DNA of 64,000 nt. Origin: Myxacorys californica WJT36-NPBG1. GTDB taxonomy: Bacteria; Cyanobacteriota; Cyanobacteriia; Leptolyngbyales; Leptolyngbyaceae. Each line of letters starts with the position of its first letter. Position 1 is the stretch's first letter. Made by a program: the position numbers and the translations under genes. Shown in pieces: positions 36,954-46,372 of the stretch. Location: contig JAHHHO010000024.1 of assembly GCA_019359315.1 (NCBI GenBank), forward strand, positions 1 to 64,000, given 5' to 3'. Below the pieces are notes generated by a model that saw only the letters and a program-made list of their open reading frames with translations, ran no database searches and was not told the origin of the DNA.

Positions 36954-37289
36954 GAGGGGTTTGGTGACAAATTGTAAACTTTTCGTCAAATTTTATCAGA
37001 AATCTCGACCTAAAGTAAAAAATTTGATGTTCAAAGATGAGATTTATGATTAATGCTTCTCATCCTAACGTAGATGGATCAAGCTAACATAGCCCGCGAT
37101 TACTGGTGAAGCACGGGTTTGAATAAGGTCAAGACGATTGGAGCAAAGTTAAATAGTCTAAACTAAAAATTAGGACTTGGGTTCAGTCCGTTTTGGAAAA
37201 GGCGTACGCTACGCTGGAGACGGTCTTGCTCTCTAAGCGGTGTGATGCTTTGAAAAGCTGCACAGCTACTACTGCCAATATTTTTTGCT
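36954..37289. other. Divergent intergenic region
   Basis: 336 bp between ycf39 (minus) and the SmtB-type regulator (plus), expected to carry both promoters. SmtB/ZiaR operators are 12-2-12 palindromes around TGAA; no good match was found here, so autoregulation is not evident from sequence. Confidence 0.4.
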
Positions 37290-37706
37290 ATGTCGAACTC
37301 AAATTCGCTTTCCGCCCAGCCGCCCGACAGTGTGCCTTCACCGCTAGCAGAACCATTAAATTGCACTGTTCAACATCCAGTTAATCTAGGCAATGTCCGT
37401 CATTTGCAGCAGAAAATACTCGACTTGAATAAGGCGCAACAAATGGCAGAGTTCTTTAGTTTACTGGGCGATACGAATCGGTTAAGAATTCTGTCTATGC
37501 TGGCAGTTCAGGAGTTATGCGTTTGTGACCTTGCAGCGGCAGTAGAAATGAGCGAGTCGGCTGTTTCGCACCAGCTTCGCGCGCTGCGGGCAATGCGTTT
37601 AGTGGGATATCGCAAGCAAGGGCGCAATGTCTTCTATTCCCTCAAAGATCATCATGTGTTTAATTTGTATCGCGAGGTAGCTGAACACTTAGATGAAGAG
37701 GATTAA
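37290..37706 (+). CDS. ArsR/SmtB-family zinc-sensing repressor (SmtB/ZiaR-like)
   Basis: 138 aa winged-helix repressor. [23 protein letters not shown], then [20 protein letters not shown]. The alpha-5 zinc site is complete: in [20 protein letters not shown] the Asp, second His, later His and Glu fall at spacings 0, 2, 13 and 16, matching SmtB D104/H106/H117/E120. The alpha-3N site also has candidate Cys (CVCD, plus an N-terminal NCTVQH). It is therefore probably a Zn(II)-responsive derepressor like ZiaR. No metal ATPase or metallothionein gene is adjacent, which is unusual for this regulator. Confidence 0.88.
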   Translation: MSNSNSLSAQPPDSVPSPLAEPLNCTVQHPVNLGNVRHLQQKILDLNKAQQMAEFFSLLGDTNRLRILSMLAVQELCVCDLAAAVEMSESAVSHQLRALRAMRLVGYRKQGRNVFYSLKDHHVFNLYREVAEHLDEED

Positions 37707-37708
37707 AT

Positions 37709-37757
37709 AGGAAAAAGGGAAAGGGCAGATCCTGAGAGTGCAGTTTTCCTTTTTCCT
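37709..37757. terminator. Shared terminator between the SmtB-type gene and petM
   Basis: A 10-bp stem AGGAAAAAGG (37709-37718) with CCTTTTTCCT (37748-37757) spans a 29-nt loop between the two converging stops. The arms are purine- or pyrimidine-rich, so both transcripts end in a U-rich or A-rich arm. Moderate support because of the long loop. Confidence 0.5.
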
Positions 37758-37767
37758 TTGCCTTTGC

Positions 37768-37872
37768 TTATTCTTCTCCCCCTTGGAGCTTGAGTAGCAA
37801 GAAGCCCAAGGACAACCCGACGAGGATGAGGCTAAACGCTAAGAAGGCAGTATTAAAAATCTCTCCAGCCAT
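37768..37872 (-). CDS. petM: Cytochrome b6f complex subunit PetM (subunit VII)
   Basis: 34 aa, read directly from the minus strand: ATG at 37872-37870, TAA at 37770-37768. It starts [20 protein letters not shown] and ends [10 protein letters not shown]. This is the single-helix PetM layout: short polar N-terminus, one membrane helix and the conserved GFLLLK(L/V/I)QGxEE end. PetM lies at the edge of the thylakoid cytochrome b6f dimer. A GGAG at about 9 bp before the ATG supports the start. It converges on the zinc-regulator gene. Confidence 0.92.
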   Translation of the reverse strand: MAGEIFNTAFLAFSLILVGLSLGFLLLKLQGGEE

Positions 37873-38020
37873 GATGTGATTTCTCCAAATAAGGAATATT
37901 AGTCGGTTGTGCGCTAGGCGACCTGACTTAAATAAACAGGCGTCATTCCTGAGATAGGATTTCCTGCATAACGTATTCTAGAGCAGTTCCAAGGCTGGTT
38001 TTTACGATTTTGTAAATTTG

Positions 38021-39055
38021 ATGATCAACCGTTCTCGTTTAGTTGTTACACTTGGCGATCCTGCTGGGATTGGAGCAGAAGTCGTTTTGAAAGCACTTGC
38101 AGATCCGATCGCGATCGCAGGGGCAGACATTACGCTCTCCGGGAGTTCTGCCTATCTACAAGACGCCTACGATCGCTTGAAGTCAGTCTGCAACGATCCT
38201 TTAGCAGATCCACATCAGTTCAATATTCTAGAAACAGAGATACCCGATCCGGTCATGGTTGGCGTTGAGACTGCTATTAGTGGTGATGCAAGTTTCCGGT
38301 GGTTGGACAACGCGATCGCGCATACCTTGAACGGAGAGTTTGATAGTTTAGTCACCGCTCCTATTGCAAAATCTGCTTGGAAAGCGGCAGGACATCTTTA
38401 TCCTGGACAGACTGAACTTTTAGCGGAGCGAGCTGGCGTCGGTCGCTTTGGAATGCTATTTGTCGCTCAATCTCCTCATACGGGATGGACGTTGCGAACG
38501 TTGTTAGCCACAACTCATATTCCGCTCTGTCGAGTATCGGAGACCCTAACACCAAAACTCCTCACGCTCAAGTTAGATCTGCTTTTAGAGTGTTTGCAGC
38601 GCGACTTTGGTATCACTCAGCCTCGGATTGCGATCGCGGGTCTCAATCCTCATAGTGGTGAACAAGGACAACTGGGGCATGAAGAAGCCGATTGGATGAG
38701 TGCTTGGCTCGACGCGATGCGGCTTCAGTTTCCTCAAGCCACACTAGAGGGACTTCTACCACCTGATACCCTCTGGGTAAAGCCGGGTCAAGCTTGGTTT
38801 GGCACAGGAGCAGGGAACGCCCATGATGGGTATCTGGCGCTTTATCACGATCAAGGCTTAATTCCGGTCAAGCTAATGGCGTTCGATCGCGCGGTCAACA
38901 CCTCGATTGGGTTGCCCTTTATTCGGACCTCTCCTGACCACGGAACCGCCTTTGATATTGCAGGTAAAGGGATTGCTGATGCGACCAGCATGAAAGCCGC
39001 TATTCAGCTTGCTGTTGAACTGGCGCAGCGAAAGCAAAATGCTTCACAAGCGTAA
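38021..39055 (+). CDS. pdxA: 4-hydroxythreonine-4-phosphate dehydrogenase
   Basis: 344 aa from the ATG at 38021, directly after an in-frame TTG. PdxA oxidises 4-phosphohydroxy-threonine in pyridoxal-phosphate synthesis. Motifs: [19 protein letters not shown] at the start, [36 protein letters not shown] and [19 protein letters not shown] with metal-binding His, then [18 protein letters not shown]. Length and motif order are standard. It stands alone with a 148-bp upstream region beyond petM. Confidence 0.95.
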   Translation: MINRSRLVVTLGDPAGIGAEVVLKALADPIAIAGADITLSGSSAYLQDAYDRLKSVCNDPLADPHQFNILETEIPDPVMVGVETAISGDASFRWLDNAIAHTLNGEFDSLVTAPIAKSAWKAAGHLYPGQTELLAERAGVGRFGMLFVAQSPHTGWTLRTLLATTHIPLCRVSETLTPKLLTLKLDLLLECLQRDFGITQPRIAIAGLNPHSGEQGQLGHEEADWMSAWLDAMRLQFPQATLEGLLPPDTLWVKPGQAWFGTGAGNAHDGYLALYHDQGLIPVKLMAFDRAVNTSIGLPFIRTSPDHGTAFDIAGKGIADATSMKAAIQLAVELAQRKQNASQA

Positions 39056-39409
39056 TTCCACCGGGGTTATAAACTGCCGATTTCCATTCTGCGCAATGTT
39101 GCTCAGGGCGACACAAGGACTGAGTAAGTAAGGTTTTTGCGCTACTACCAAAGGAGGAGATTGTGTCAGAGCCTCCTGACTTCACACCTAAGACTGAATT
39201 GATTTTTTGGGTTGATTAGCTAACAATATAGGGAAGATTCGGTATATCTCACTACCAAAAATATAGCCCACGCTAAAGTTTCGCCTCAAAACTGAAATCA
39301 AGCCAATTTTTGCCAAGTTTTTCTGGTTCGACTGTCATTATTCAGATCCAGAGTTTTAACTTCCTATTTCACACCTCAATTTCTGATATCTGATACAAGA
39401 AGGTGCCAC
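39056..39409. other. Intergenic region
   Basis: 354 bp between pdxA and the DUF4327 gene. It probably holds the promoter of the latter. No credible open frame, terminator or RNA structure was seen. Confidence 0.4.
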
Positions 39410-39631
39410 ATGCTTCAAACTGCACAATATTCGCTTAGCTTAATTCAGGACGAAGTGCGTCAATTGGTTGATCAAGGAACTGTCAGCCGGTATCAACCCA
39501 TCTACACGCTCTGCAAGCACATTCCTGCCCGCGAATGGGTTCATTTTGAGAGCGAACTAGAGCATCACGGGTTTCTCCTGCGCGATCGCATCGGAGACCT
39601 GATGGGTCATGAGTCTTGGGAAAACGACTGA
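39410..39631 (+). CDS. DUF4327 family protein
   Basis: 73 aa. The whole protein is the DUF4327 domain: YSLSLIQDEVRQLVDQGTVS, PIYTLCKHIPAREWVHFESE and RDRIGDLMGHESW. The family is cyanobacterial and uncharacterised; the fold is predicted all-helical and soluble. AAGGTG lies about 6 bp before the ATG. It has its own terminator and no operon partner. Confidence 0.88.
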   Translation: MLQTAQYSLSLIQDEVRQLVDQGTVSRYQPIYTLCKHIPAREWVHFESELEHHGFLLRDRIGDLMGHESWEND

Positions 39632-39675
39632 TTCTCTCTACACATTTTTTCACACGACGAGGTTTAAACACGATA

Positions 39676-39714
39676 AGGTCTGAGGTTTACGGCGTCGCCA
39701 ATCTCAGACCTCTT
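39676..39714. terminator. Bidirectional terminator between DUF4327 and dapF
   Basis: A 9-bp perfect stem AGGTCTGAG (39676-39684) with CTCAGACCT (39703-39711) lies between two converging genes. The loop has its own short GGCG/CGCC pairing. A short T-run follows on the plus strand only. Confidence 0.7.
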
Positions 39715-39719
39715 TGATG

Positions 39720-40562
39720 CTAGGCAATCCCAGTAAAAACTTTTTCTGCTGGACCAGTCATATAGATTCGGTTGTCTGTTGCCCATTCGATTGCTAAAGA
39801 TCCGCCCGGAAGCTCGACAGTGGCTCTGCGATCGCACTTTTCATTCAGAACTCCTGCCACGAGGGATGCACAGGCTCCTGTTCCACAGGCTAAGGTGATG
39901 CCCGCTCCGCGTTCCCAAACGCGCATTTTGAGATAGTCCGATCTAACTACTTGAATGAATTCGGTATTGATGCGTTGTGGAAAGACAGCGTGATTTTCAA
40001 ACTGAGGACCAAGTTGCTCAAGCGCAATTTCAGCTACGTCTTCAACAAACGTGATGCAGTGAGGATTTCCCATACTGACGCAAGTCACGTTCCACATTTT
40101 GCCAGCGACCTCTAGCGGTTGATTCACGACTTTCTGATCGGCAGCCACCAGGGTTGTCGGAATTTCTCCTGCTAACAGTCGAGGCTCTCCCATATTGACT
40201 GTGACTTGACCATTCTCCTCTAATTTCGGCGTCATCATGCCTGCCAAGGTATGAATCTGATATTGCGCTCTAGATGCGCCCGCTTCGGCAGTTTCTAGAT
40301 CTGCCAAGAACCGTCCCAAGCAACGAATTCCATTGCCGCACATTTCAGGTTCGGAGCCATCGGAGTTGAAAATCCGCATGCTGTAGTCGGCTCCGTCTTG
40401 TCCTGGCAAGGCGAAAATTACCCCGTCTGCGCCGATCCCAAAGTGGCGATCGCACATTTTTATCGCTTGTTCTGGCGTTAAAAGTGGGTCTACTGCGGCT
40501 CGATTGTCGATCAAAATAAAGTCGTTGCCGATCCCGTGGTACTTTGTGAATTCGATAGTCAT
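39720..40562 (-). CDS. dapF: Diaminopimelate epimerase
   Basis: 280 aa. It converts LL-DAP to meso-DAP for lysine and peptidoglycan. The two catalytic Cys are visible in [14 protein letters not shown] and [15 protein letters not shown]. Further motifs: [17 protein letters not shown] at the N-terminus, [13 protein letters not shown] and [16 protein letters not shown]. It is divergent from hfq with 94 bp between the starts. Confidence 0.96.
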   Translation of the reverse strand: MTIEFTKYHGIGNDFILIDNRAAVDPLLTPEQAIKMCDRHFGIGADGVIFALPGQDGADYSMRIFNSDGSEPEMCGNGIRCLGRFLADLETAEAGASRAQYQIHTLAGMMTPKLEENGQVTVNMGEPRLLAGEIPTTLVAADQKVVNQPLEVAGKMWNVTCVSMGNPHCITFVEDVAEIALEQLGPQFENHAVFPQRINTEFIQVVRSDYLKMRVWERGAGITLACGTGACASLVAGVLNEKCDRRATVELPGGSLAIEWATDNRIYMTGPAEKVFTGIA

Positions 40563-40656
40563 GGGCTTTTAGAAACGTAGATTGGTTTAAATGTGCAGAG
40601 TTCTGACGATTGAGGCACTCTATAAAGGTTGGAGCGGTAGATGAAGGAATTTAATT

Positions 40657-40872
40657 ATGGCGCTAGACCTAGATACTGGATTGCCAAGCACTCGTCAGAT
40701 TCAAACCATAATTCGTGAAGAAACAGAAGTCGAGATGAAGCTTACGACAGGCGATGTGCTAACAGGTAAAGTGCGTTGGCAAGACACTCACTGTATTTGT
40801 TTGCTTGATCCCCACGAGCAGCCGACCATTATTTGGCGACAAGCGATCGCATTCATTAAACCAAAATTGTAA
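40657..40872 (+). CDS. hfq: Hfq-like RNA-binding protein (cyanobacterial type)
   Basis: 71 aa, Sm fold. Residues 12-30 (RQIQTIIREETEVEMKLTTG) and 31-55 (VLTGKVRWQDTHCICLLDP) are the two Sm motifs in the divergent form of cyanobacterial Hfq, ending IIWRQAIAFIKPKL. Cyanobacterial Hfq lacks the canonical proximal-face RNA-binding residues, binds poorly to sRNA, and in Synechocystis works with the pilus ATPase PilB1 in motility and DNA uptake. AAGGA precedes the ATG. The gene stands alone. Confidence 0.9.
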   Translation: MALDLDTGLPSTRQIQTIIREETEVEMKLTTGDVLTGKVRWQDTHCICLLDPHEQPTIIWRQAIAFIKPKL

Positions 40873-41012
40873 GTAGACCAAAACTGTAGGCAATATGTAT
40901 CGGTTATTGGGTTAACGGTGAGATTGGCTGAAACTCCTAGGGATGTACGACAGCGCATCTCTACCCTTAAGTTTTTGCTCCGATCTAGCCATTACTTACC
41001 CAACGCCTGCTA

Positions 41013-43379
41013 TTAGGATGGCTCTGTCAAATCGTCTGCGATCGCGTATTCTGTCCCATTTAAGCTAACGGTTGAAAGTGGAACTTGACCGTCAGAAAAT
41101 AATGGCTGGGCAGCAGTTCCGTCTGTGTTGGGCGGTGCGCTAATGGCTTCATTCGCTTGAATGAGAGAATGAAACCCTCCGCAGAGTAACAGTCGATCGC
41201 CAACCTGAATATCGACTTGATTGTCAGGAAACCGCAGGAACTTGCCTTCGCGCCGAACGGCTTGTACCCGGATACCGTACTGATTTAATACATCGAAATC
41301 CGCTAGGGTTTTGCCAGCAATTGGACTTTCTGATGGAACTTCTAACCATTGACACGACGCATTAAAGGCAGGAACTGCCGCTTCTCCTTTCGCCAATTCA
41401 GCAAAGGTCGCCATTTCGTCGGGTTCTCCTACCAGCAGTAAGCGATCGCCCTGTTCCAAGGTGGTTTGAGGATCGGGATAATCAATTTCTCCTCCACCCG
41501 CCCGCCGAATTGCCATCAACGCTACCCCAGTTAGCCGCCGCATATCTGCTTCTTCTAACGTCATTCCGGTTAAAGGCGAGAGATCGGGCAGGCTGTACCA
41601 TTGGCTGTTCATCTCTTTAGTAGCCGCTTTCAAATCTCGTGAGATTTCTGAGGAAGGACGTTCAGGACGAAGTTCACGGTAGTGAGAATTCCGAATTTGC
41701 TGAACCTCTCGCTGAACGGCTGCTGGAGTCAGCCCAACGCCATTCAACAGATGGGCTGACAGTTCTAAGCTCGCTTCAAATTCGGGTTGAACAACTTCTT
41801 TTGCCCCCAATTGATAGAGCAGTTCAATATCTTTGTCTCTGATTGCCCGGACCACAACATCTAATTCGGGCGAAATTTCGAGCGATCGCTTCAGGCAAAG
41901 ACGAGTACTCATCGCATCGGGAAGCGAGATCGCCATGCCTTGCGCATGAGCAACCCCTGCTTTTTCGAGAACATGCAGACTCACCGCATTGCCGTAGATA
42001 TAGGGCAGTCCTGCCTCGCGGACTTTCTGAATGCGGCTTTCGGATTGATCAATCACCAAGACTGGATAATTGCGATCTTGCAAGAGACGAACAATATTAC
42101 GTCCAATGCGACCATAGCCGCAAACGACAACGTGATTCTGAGTCGGCAGATCATCTGAGATAGCCAGGGGAAGATCGGATTGATCTAAATACCTCGCCAG
42201 CCGGGGGATCGATTCTGCCCACGTAAAGAGCGTCGGGATCAGTCGCAACACAAATGGTGTCAGAACCAACGTTACAGCAGTTGTGCCTAAAATCAGCAGA
42301 TAAACGTGGCGAGAGACTAATCCCAGCGATCGCCCTTCGCTTGCCAACACAAAGGAAAACTCTCCAATTTGAGCGAGACCTAATCCGGTTAGTAAAGCAG
42401 TCTTGAGCGGATAACGAAACCCTCGAACAATAGGCGTCACGATCAAAAATTTACCGACAAATACGAGAGCTACCAATTCTAAAATGAGTTCTAGATTGTT
42501 CCAGAGAAACACGGGATCGATCAGCATGCCGATCGCGGCAAAAAACAGCGCTGCGAAAATATCGCGCAACGGCTCGACATAAGCCAGCGTTTGATCAGCG
42601 TACTCTACCTCTGAAATCATCAAGCCTGCGACAAACGCTCCCATTTCGATCGAAAGACCCAAATGTTCAGTCAGCAACGCAATGCCAAAACAAATGGCAA
42701 CAACCCCCAATAAAAATAATTCGCGACTTTCGGTTTTAGCTAATAGTTTTAATAGCGGCGGAATGATCCAGATTCCTGCCGCGATCGCACCCAAAGCAAA
42801 TAATCCAGTTTGTAGCAGTGCCCACCCCACGGCTAATCCAATGTCTTGAACGGGCTTATCGAGTGCAGGCAGCACCGCCAGCATTAAACCCAATGCCAGA
42901 TCTTGAACCACCAGCATTCCTAACATGACCTGCCCGTGAGGTGTGCCAGTTTCGTTGCGCTCCATCAAGCACTTCAACACGACTGCCGTTGATGAGAGCG
43001 ATAGAATCGCCCCAAGAAATACCCCTTGCGGCGGCGACGTTACCCAGCCCATGCCTAATGAGACAAGGGTCGTTATGACAATTGTTAAGGTAATTTGTAA
43101 GCCTCCTCCACCAAGGCTGATCCCCTTTACCTTCTTCAATTCTGAGAATGAAAACTCAACTCCCAGCGCAAATAGTAGAAAAGCGACGCCAAACTGCGCT
43201 AACGTCTCGACCTGAATAATTTCTTTGATTAACCCTAGTCCGGTTGGACCAACCACAACTCCTGCTAGCAGATATCCAAGCAAAACGGGTTGCTTTAATA
43301 GTGCTGCTAGCAGTCCGCCCCCTGCTGCTGCCGCCAGAACCAAGACGAGATCAACAATTAGCCTGAAGTCTTCTTGCAC
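41013..43379 (-). CDS. Kef-type cation:proton antiporter with TrkA-N and TrkA-C domains
   Basis: 788 aa. Residues 1-380 are a CPA2 antiporter of about 12-13 helices: LLAGVVVGPTGLGLIKEI, LSLSSTAVVLKCLMERNETG, VVQDLALGLMLAVLPALD and GLGLAQIGEFSFVLASEGRS. A TrkA-N (RCK) Rossmann domain follows at about 410-530 with VVCGYGRIGRNIVRLL. Two TrkA-C domains occupy about 590-670 and 680-750. Such proteins exchange K+ or Na+ for H+ at the plasma or thylakoid membrane and are gated by nucleotide binding at the RCK domain. Ion specificity not determined. Confidence 0.9.
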   Translation of the reverse strand: MQEDFRLIVDLVLVLAAAAGGGLLAALLKQPVLLGYLLAGVVVGPTGLGLIKEIIQVETLAQFGVAFLLFALGVEFSFSELKKVKGISLGGGGLQITLTIVITTLVSLGMGWVTSPPQGVFLGAILSLSSTAVVLKCLMERNETGTPHGQVMLGMLVVQDLALGLMLAVLPALDKPVQDIGLAVGWALLQTGLFALGAIAAGIWIIPPLLKLLAKTESRELFLLGVVAICFGIALLTEHLGLSIEMGAFVAGLMISEVEYADQTLAYVEPLRDIFAALFFAAIGMLIDPVFLWNNLELILELVALVFVGKFLIVTPIVRGFRYPLKTALLTGLGLAQIGEFSFVLASEGRSLGLVSRHVYLLILGTTAVTLVLTPFVLRLIPTLFTWAESIPRLARYLDQSDLPLAISDDLPTQNHVVVCGYGRIGRNIVRLLQDRNYPVLVIDQSESRIQKVREAGLPYIYGNAVSLHVLEKAGVAHAQGMAISLPDAMSTRLCLKRSLEISPELDVVVRAIRDKDIELLYQLGAKEVVQPEFEASLELSAHLLNGVGLTPAAVQREVQQIRNSHYRELRPERPSSEISRDLKAATKEMNSQWYSLPDLSPLTGMTLEEADMRRLTGVALMAIRRAGGGEIDYPDPQTTLEQGDRLLLVGEPDEMATFAELAKGEAAVPAFNASCQWLEVPSESPIAGKTLADFDVLNQYGIRVQAVRREGKFLRFPDNQVDIQVGDRLLLCGGFHSLIQANEAISAPPNTDGTAAQPLFSDGQVPLSTVSLNGTEYAIADDLTEPS

Positions 43380-43708
43380 AGCTTTATTAGAAAATTATTA
43401 CAGTCTATAAACTTCAGAATACTAAGTTTTCCTGATAATCGGTCAAGTCCAAACGGCGATTTACAGAGCAATCGTAGATTAATTCTTAAGGAATCTTGCT
43501 TTCTCCTAAACGGGTGAAGACAAGACGGGTTGTATATGATACAAGTCTTAGCTCAAGGAGTTTCTGTAAATCGCTTACTCTAAATGGCTTTGTCAACCAT
43601 TACGTTGACCGAGATTTAACTGAATCGTGTTGTCCGACACCGAAACTAGGGCAAAATGATTCGGGGGTTATCTGTACAAACTGCTGCTTTGGAGTTTAGG
43701 GAAGCGCT
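43380..43708. promoter_or_regulatory. Divergent region with a hairpin
   Basis: 329 bp between the antiporter (minus) and the ComFB-like gene (plus). A hairpin at 43522-43549 pairs AAGAC with GTCTT and TTGTAT with ATACAA (loop 3 nt, GGG bulge). With this symmetry it could be a protein-binding palindrome or a 5'-UTR stem. No open frame of note. Confidence 0.4.
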
Positions 43709-44251
43709 ATGAGCATTGAGAAAATTGTTGAACAAGCCCTACAAGATGGCTATTTGACACCAGCAATGGAAGCGGAGGTCGGACGGATTTGCGATACTGC
43801 CTCGGAACTGTCGATCGAGGAATACATGGCGCTAGATCGCCTAATGGGATCGCTACTAACAGGCGAAGTTGTCGCCGTTCCTCGCAAGCAGTTTATTAAC
43901 GTAATGGAAGAATTAGTATTAACGGAAGCGATCGCGCGGGTGGCAGAGATCGAAGCCACGAGCGATCGCACCTTAGATCTAGGCGATATTGCAGCTTATG
44001 CTCTAAACCGTTTGCTACCACTCTATGCCACTACGGAGGAGGGCGCTAGTTATCAGCGACAGAGAGCCAAAGAAGAACTGCAAGGGCTAATCGCTCAGCA
44101 AGTGGGAGAAGCAATCGCCCGTAATTTAGATCGCCCTGACTTCTTTCCTGAACGGCAAGCGTTCGGCAAAAACTCTAAAGACGAAATCCTTACTCAGGTT
44201 AATGCCTTATTGCAAGCCTATGCCCCTACCTTTGAGCCAGAACCCAAGTAA
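43709..44251 (+). CDS. Late competence development ComFB family protein
   Basis: 180 aa, soluble. The ComFB domain spans about 65-130: FINVMEELVLTEAIARVAEI and DIAAYALNRLLPLYATTEEG are typical. In cyanobacteria such proteins (CdgR/ComFB type) bind c-di-GMP or c-di-AMP and affect cell size and natural competence; that activity is inferred from family. The N-terminal 60 residues (VEQALQDGYLTPAMEAEVGR) are the usual cyanobacterial extension. It ends at a terminator shared with the converging L,D-transpeptidase. Confidence 0.88.
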   Translation: MSIEKIVEQALQDGYLTPAMEAEVGRICDTASELSIEEYMALDRLMGSLLTGEVVAVPRKQFINVMEELVLTEAIARVAEIEATSDRTLDLGDIAAYALNRLLPLYATTEEGASYQRQRAKEELQGLIAQQVGEAIARNLDRPDFFPERQAFGKNSKDEILTQVNALLQAYAPTFEPEPK

Positions 44252-44306
44252 TCCTAAGCGATCAAACTATTACAGTATTCAAGCAAGTTGAAGATTTTAG
44301 TTTAAG

Positions 44307-44341
44307 GACACCCGTGATCTGCAAAGATAGCGGGTGTCTTT
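44307..44341 (+). terminator. Terminator of the ComFB-like gene
   Basis: GACACCCG (44307-44314) pairs with CGGGTGTC (44331-44338). The loop can form an inner ATCT/AGAT pairing, and TTTAT follows. It overlaps the stop of the converging L,D-transpeptidase gene at 44340. Confidence 0.75.
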
Positions 44342-44903
44342 ATGGGCGAACACTCACAGGAGTTCCCAACTCTATTTGTTTTGCAAGCGCTTCAATATCA
44401 GCGTTTTTCATGCGAAGACAGCCATGCGAAACGGCTTCTCCAAGTAGCGATTCATCAGGCGTGCCGTGAAACCCGATTAGCAGCTTACCGTGATTGTAAA
44501 AGCCGAGCCACCATTTTCCCAAAGGATTGCGATCGCCTGGTGGAATTACTTCTCCTGTAATGGGATGTTGCCAAACGGGATTTTGATATTTCTGGAAAAC
44601 CTGGAACGATCCGAGTGGTGTTTCCCAGCCTTCTTTGCCAATTGCGACTGGAAAGCTCTTTTTGAGGGCTTTGCTCTGGTAAACGTAGACCCTGCGATCG
44701 CTCAAATCCACGATCAAGTTGTATGTCGATACTGGCGATAGCACAGCCACAGGTTTCGGTCGAGAGTCAGCAAAAACCGAGGGCCAGGTCAACGTTGGTA
44801 AACCTACTTTGTGTCGTTGAGCGCTAAGCAGCAAGAGCCCTGATCCAATGCAGAGCAGCATAAGATGATGCACGATAGGAGACGTTTGAAGCTTTGTAGC
44901 CAT
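44340..44903 (-). CDS. L,D-transpeptidase (YkuD family)
   Basis: 187 aa. A single N-terminal hydrophobic segment (HHLMLLCIGSGLLLLSAQRH) anchors or exports it. The YkuD domain (about 60-185) has YNLIVDLSDRRVYVYQSKAL and the catalytic HxxxxxxxxxxxSHGCLRM layout: IGFHGTPDESLLGEA then VSHGCLRM with the nucleophile Cys. These enzymes form 3-3 peptidoglycan cross-links or attach proteins to the wall in the periplasm. Length is typical for the short cyanobacterial type without a LysM domain. Confidence 0.9.
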   Translation of the reverse strand: MATKLQTSPIVHHLMLLCIGSGLLLLSAQRHKVGLPTLTWPSVFADSRPKPVAVLSPVSTYNLIVDLSDRRVYVYQSKALKKSFPVAIGKEGWETPLGSFQVFQKYQNPVWQHPITGEVIPPGDRNPLGKWWLGFYNHGKLLIGFHGTPDESLLGEAVSHGCLRMKNADIEALAKQIELGTPVSVRP

Positions 44904-45219
44904 GATGCGATCGCAAAATTTCCTTACGGCAAATGCTTCGGTGTTCCCAATTTAGCCTTTTGAAGAACGTTAAATAAACCTAAAATATTTGGTTTTTCCC
45001 GGAACTGATCGCATTGAAAAGGAATCACCCTAGGAAAACAGCAAATCTAAACGCTTTAACTAGAATCAGTAATTTTTAGTTAAGGTGTGCAGCTTAAGGC
45101 TAATTTGCTACACCACTTTGTGAAGAATGGGTAGAGTTAGGTTCAAAAACCAAACCCAAACCTACAATGCTGTCGAGTGGTGTGATGTATTCATTTTTGA
45201 TGTGTGAGGAGCTACCGCT
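44904..45219. other. Divergent intergenic region upstream of the sigG locus
   Basis: 316 bp separating the L,D-transpeptidase start from the 58-aa peptide gene. It should hold the promoter of the sigma-factor locus. No ECF-type promoter motif or gene was identified with confidence. Confidence 0.4.
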
Positions 45220-45396
45220 ATGCGTGAAAAGTTGCTATTAGCGATCGTCGTCACCTTGTCTTTAAGTTGGTTACAGCAACTTTCGACGCCAACCGCTAGA
45301 ATTTCGCCTCAAATCGAACAAGCTCGCGATTCGATAGCGAGCTTTATTGCTTCCAATACTTCTGATAATAATACGACTCCGTCTTCTTACCCATGA
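45220..45396 (+). CDS. Small secreted or anchored peptide upstream of sigG, 58 aa
   Basis: ATG at 45220, TGA at 45394-45396. A strong GAGGAG (45206-45211) lies 8 bp before the start. It begins MREKLLLAIVVTLSLSWLQQ, a basic N-terminus and hydrophobic core that could be a signal peptide with cleavage near TPTA, or an anchor. The remaining 30 residues are Ser/Asn/Thr/Ile-rich (SIASFIASNTSDNNTTPSSY). No family is recognised. Its place 149 bp before sigG on the same strand suggests it belongs to the sigma/anti-sigma locus, as sensor or leader. Confidence 0.6.
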   Translation: MREKLLLAIVVTLSLSWLQQLSTPTARISPQIEQARDSIASFIASNTSDNNTTPSSYP

Positions 45397-45545
45397 CCTT
45401 TTATCTCTACCTGTAGAAGCATCTTTTAGGTCTAGAGCAAGATATGCTGGTAACACAACCGAACAAACTCCCGATCCAGGGGAACTTTCCTTGATACAGA
45501 GCGGTCAGAAGATTTGGAAACTAGAACATCTTTGAGCTTCCGCCC

Positions 45546-46205
45546 ATGAGTCAGTCCTTTCCTGTATCCTGGTCTTCGGTTGAGGTAGCGGTTCCTCAAA
45601 CGCCAGTGCAAGCAGAAAAACTCTCTAATTACGATTTAGTACTTCAGTGTCAAGTCGGGCATCGTCCAGAGAAAGCGGTGTTCGCTGAACTCATGCGGCG
45701 ATATCAATCGCACGTAGACAAAGTTCTCTATCATCTTGCTCCTGATTGGCAAGACCGTGCTGATCTCGCACAAGAAGTTTGGATTCGGGTCTACCGCAAT
45801 ATTCCCCGGCTGAATGAGCCTGTGAAGTTTAGAGGTTGGTTGAGCCGCATTGCGACCAATTTGTTTTACGACGAGTTACGCAAACGGAAGCGGACAGCGA
45901 GTCCTCTCTCATTGGATGCTCCACTCTCCCTCGAAGATGGCGAACTGGATTGGGAAATTGCCTCAGAAACGCCCGGTCCTGATGAAGAGTTAAGCACCCG
46001 CGAGTTCTACGACCAGTTGAATGATGCGATCGCAGACTTGCCCGAAGTCTTTCGTACTACTATCGTCCTTCGCGAAATCGAAGGCATGGCCTATGAAGAA
46101 ATCGCAGAAATTACAGGCGTTTCTCTAGGAACGGTAAAGTCTAGAATTGCTAGAGCACGTTTACGTTTGCAGACTCAGTTGCAGCAATACCTTGATGGCA
46201 AGTAA
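45546..46205 (+). CDS. sigG: Group 3 (ECF) sigma factor SigG
   Basis: 219 aa. Region 2 runs from about 28 to 108 with ADLAQEVWIRVYRNIPRLNE and FRGWLSRIATNLFYDELRKR. Region 4 (about 145-210) has LPEVFRTTIVLREIEGMAYE and ITGVSLGTVKSRIARARLRL. A region-1.1-like part and regions 1.2/3 are absent, as in ECF sigmas. It matches cyanobacterial SigG, which in Nostoc responds to envelope stress and is held by the anti-sigma SapG. The next gene fits that role. Confidence 0.9.
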   Translation: MSQSFPVSWSSVEVAVPQTPVQAEKLSNYDLVLQCQVGHRPEKAVFAELMRRYQSHVDKVLYHLAPDWQDRADLAQEVWIRVYRNIPRLNEPVKFRGWLSRIATNLFYDELRKRKRTASPLSLDAPLSLEDGELDWEIASETPGPDEELSTREFYDQLNDAIADLPEVFRTTIVLREIEGMAYEEIAEITGVSLGTVKSRIARARLRLQTQLQQYLDGK

Positions 46206-46372
46206 CCGTTAAAGTCCCCGTACTGTTACCTTAGTTAGGTGAATTTACGGTTTGGTTTTGATAGTATTCTTCACAATGAAAGCTCTAGTTGTTAGAGTGA
46301 CTAGTTGAGGAGTAGATGAGCCAGAAGCTCTCATTAGTTGAGTGGGTATTCTCCTAACAGAAGTGATCCCAA

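Noticed and set aside
39326-39342. GGTTCGACT sequence resembling a tRNA T-loop
   Set aside because: No acceptor stem, anticodon arm or CCA context could be built around it.
45347-45535. 62-aa frame between the 58-aa peptide and sigG
   Set aside because: Overlaps the better-supported peptide in another frame and lacks a ribosome-binding site.
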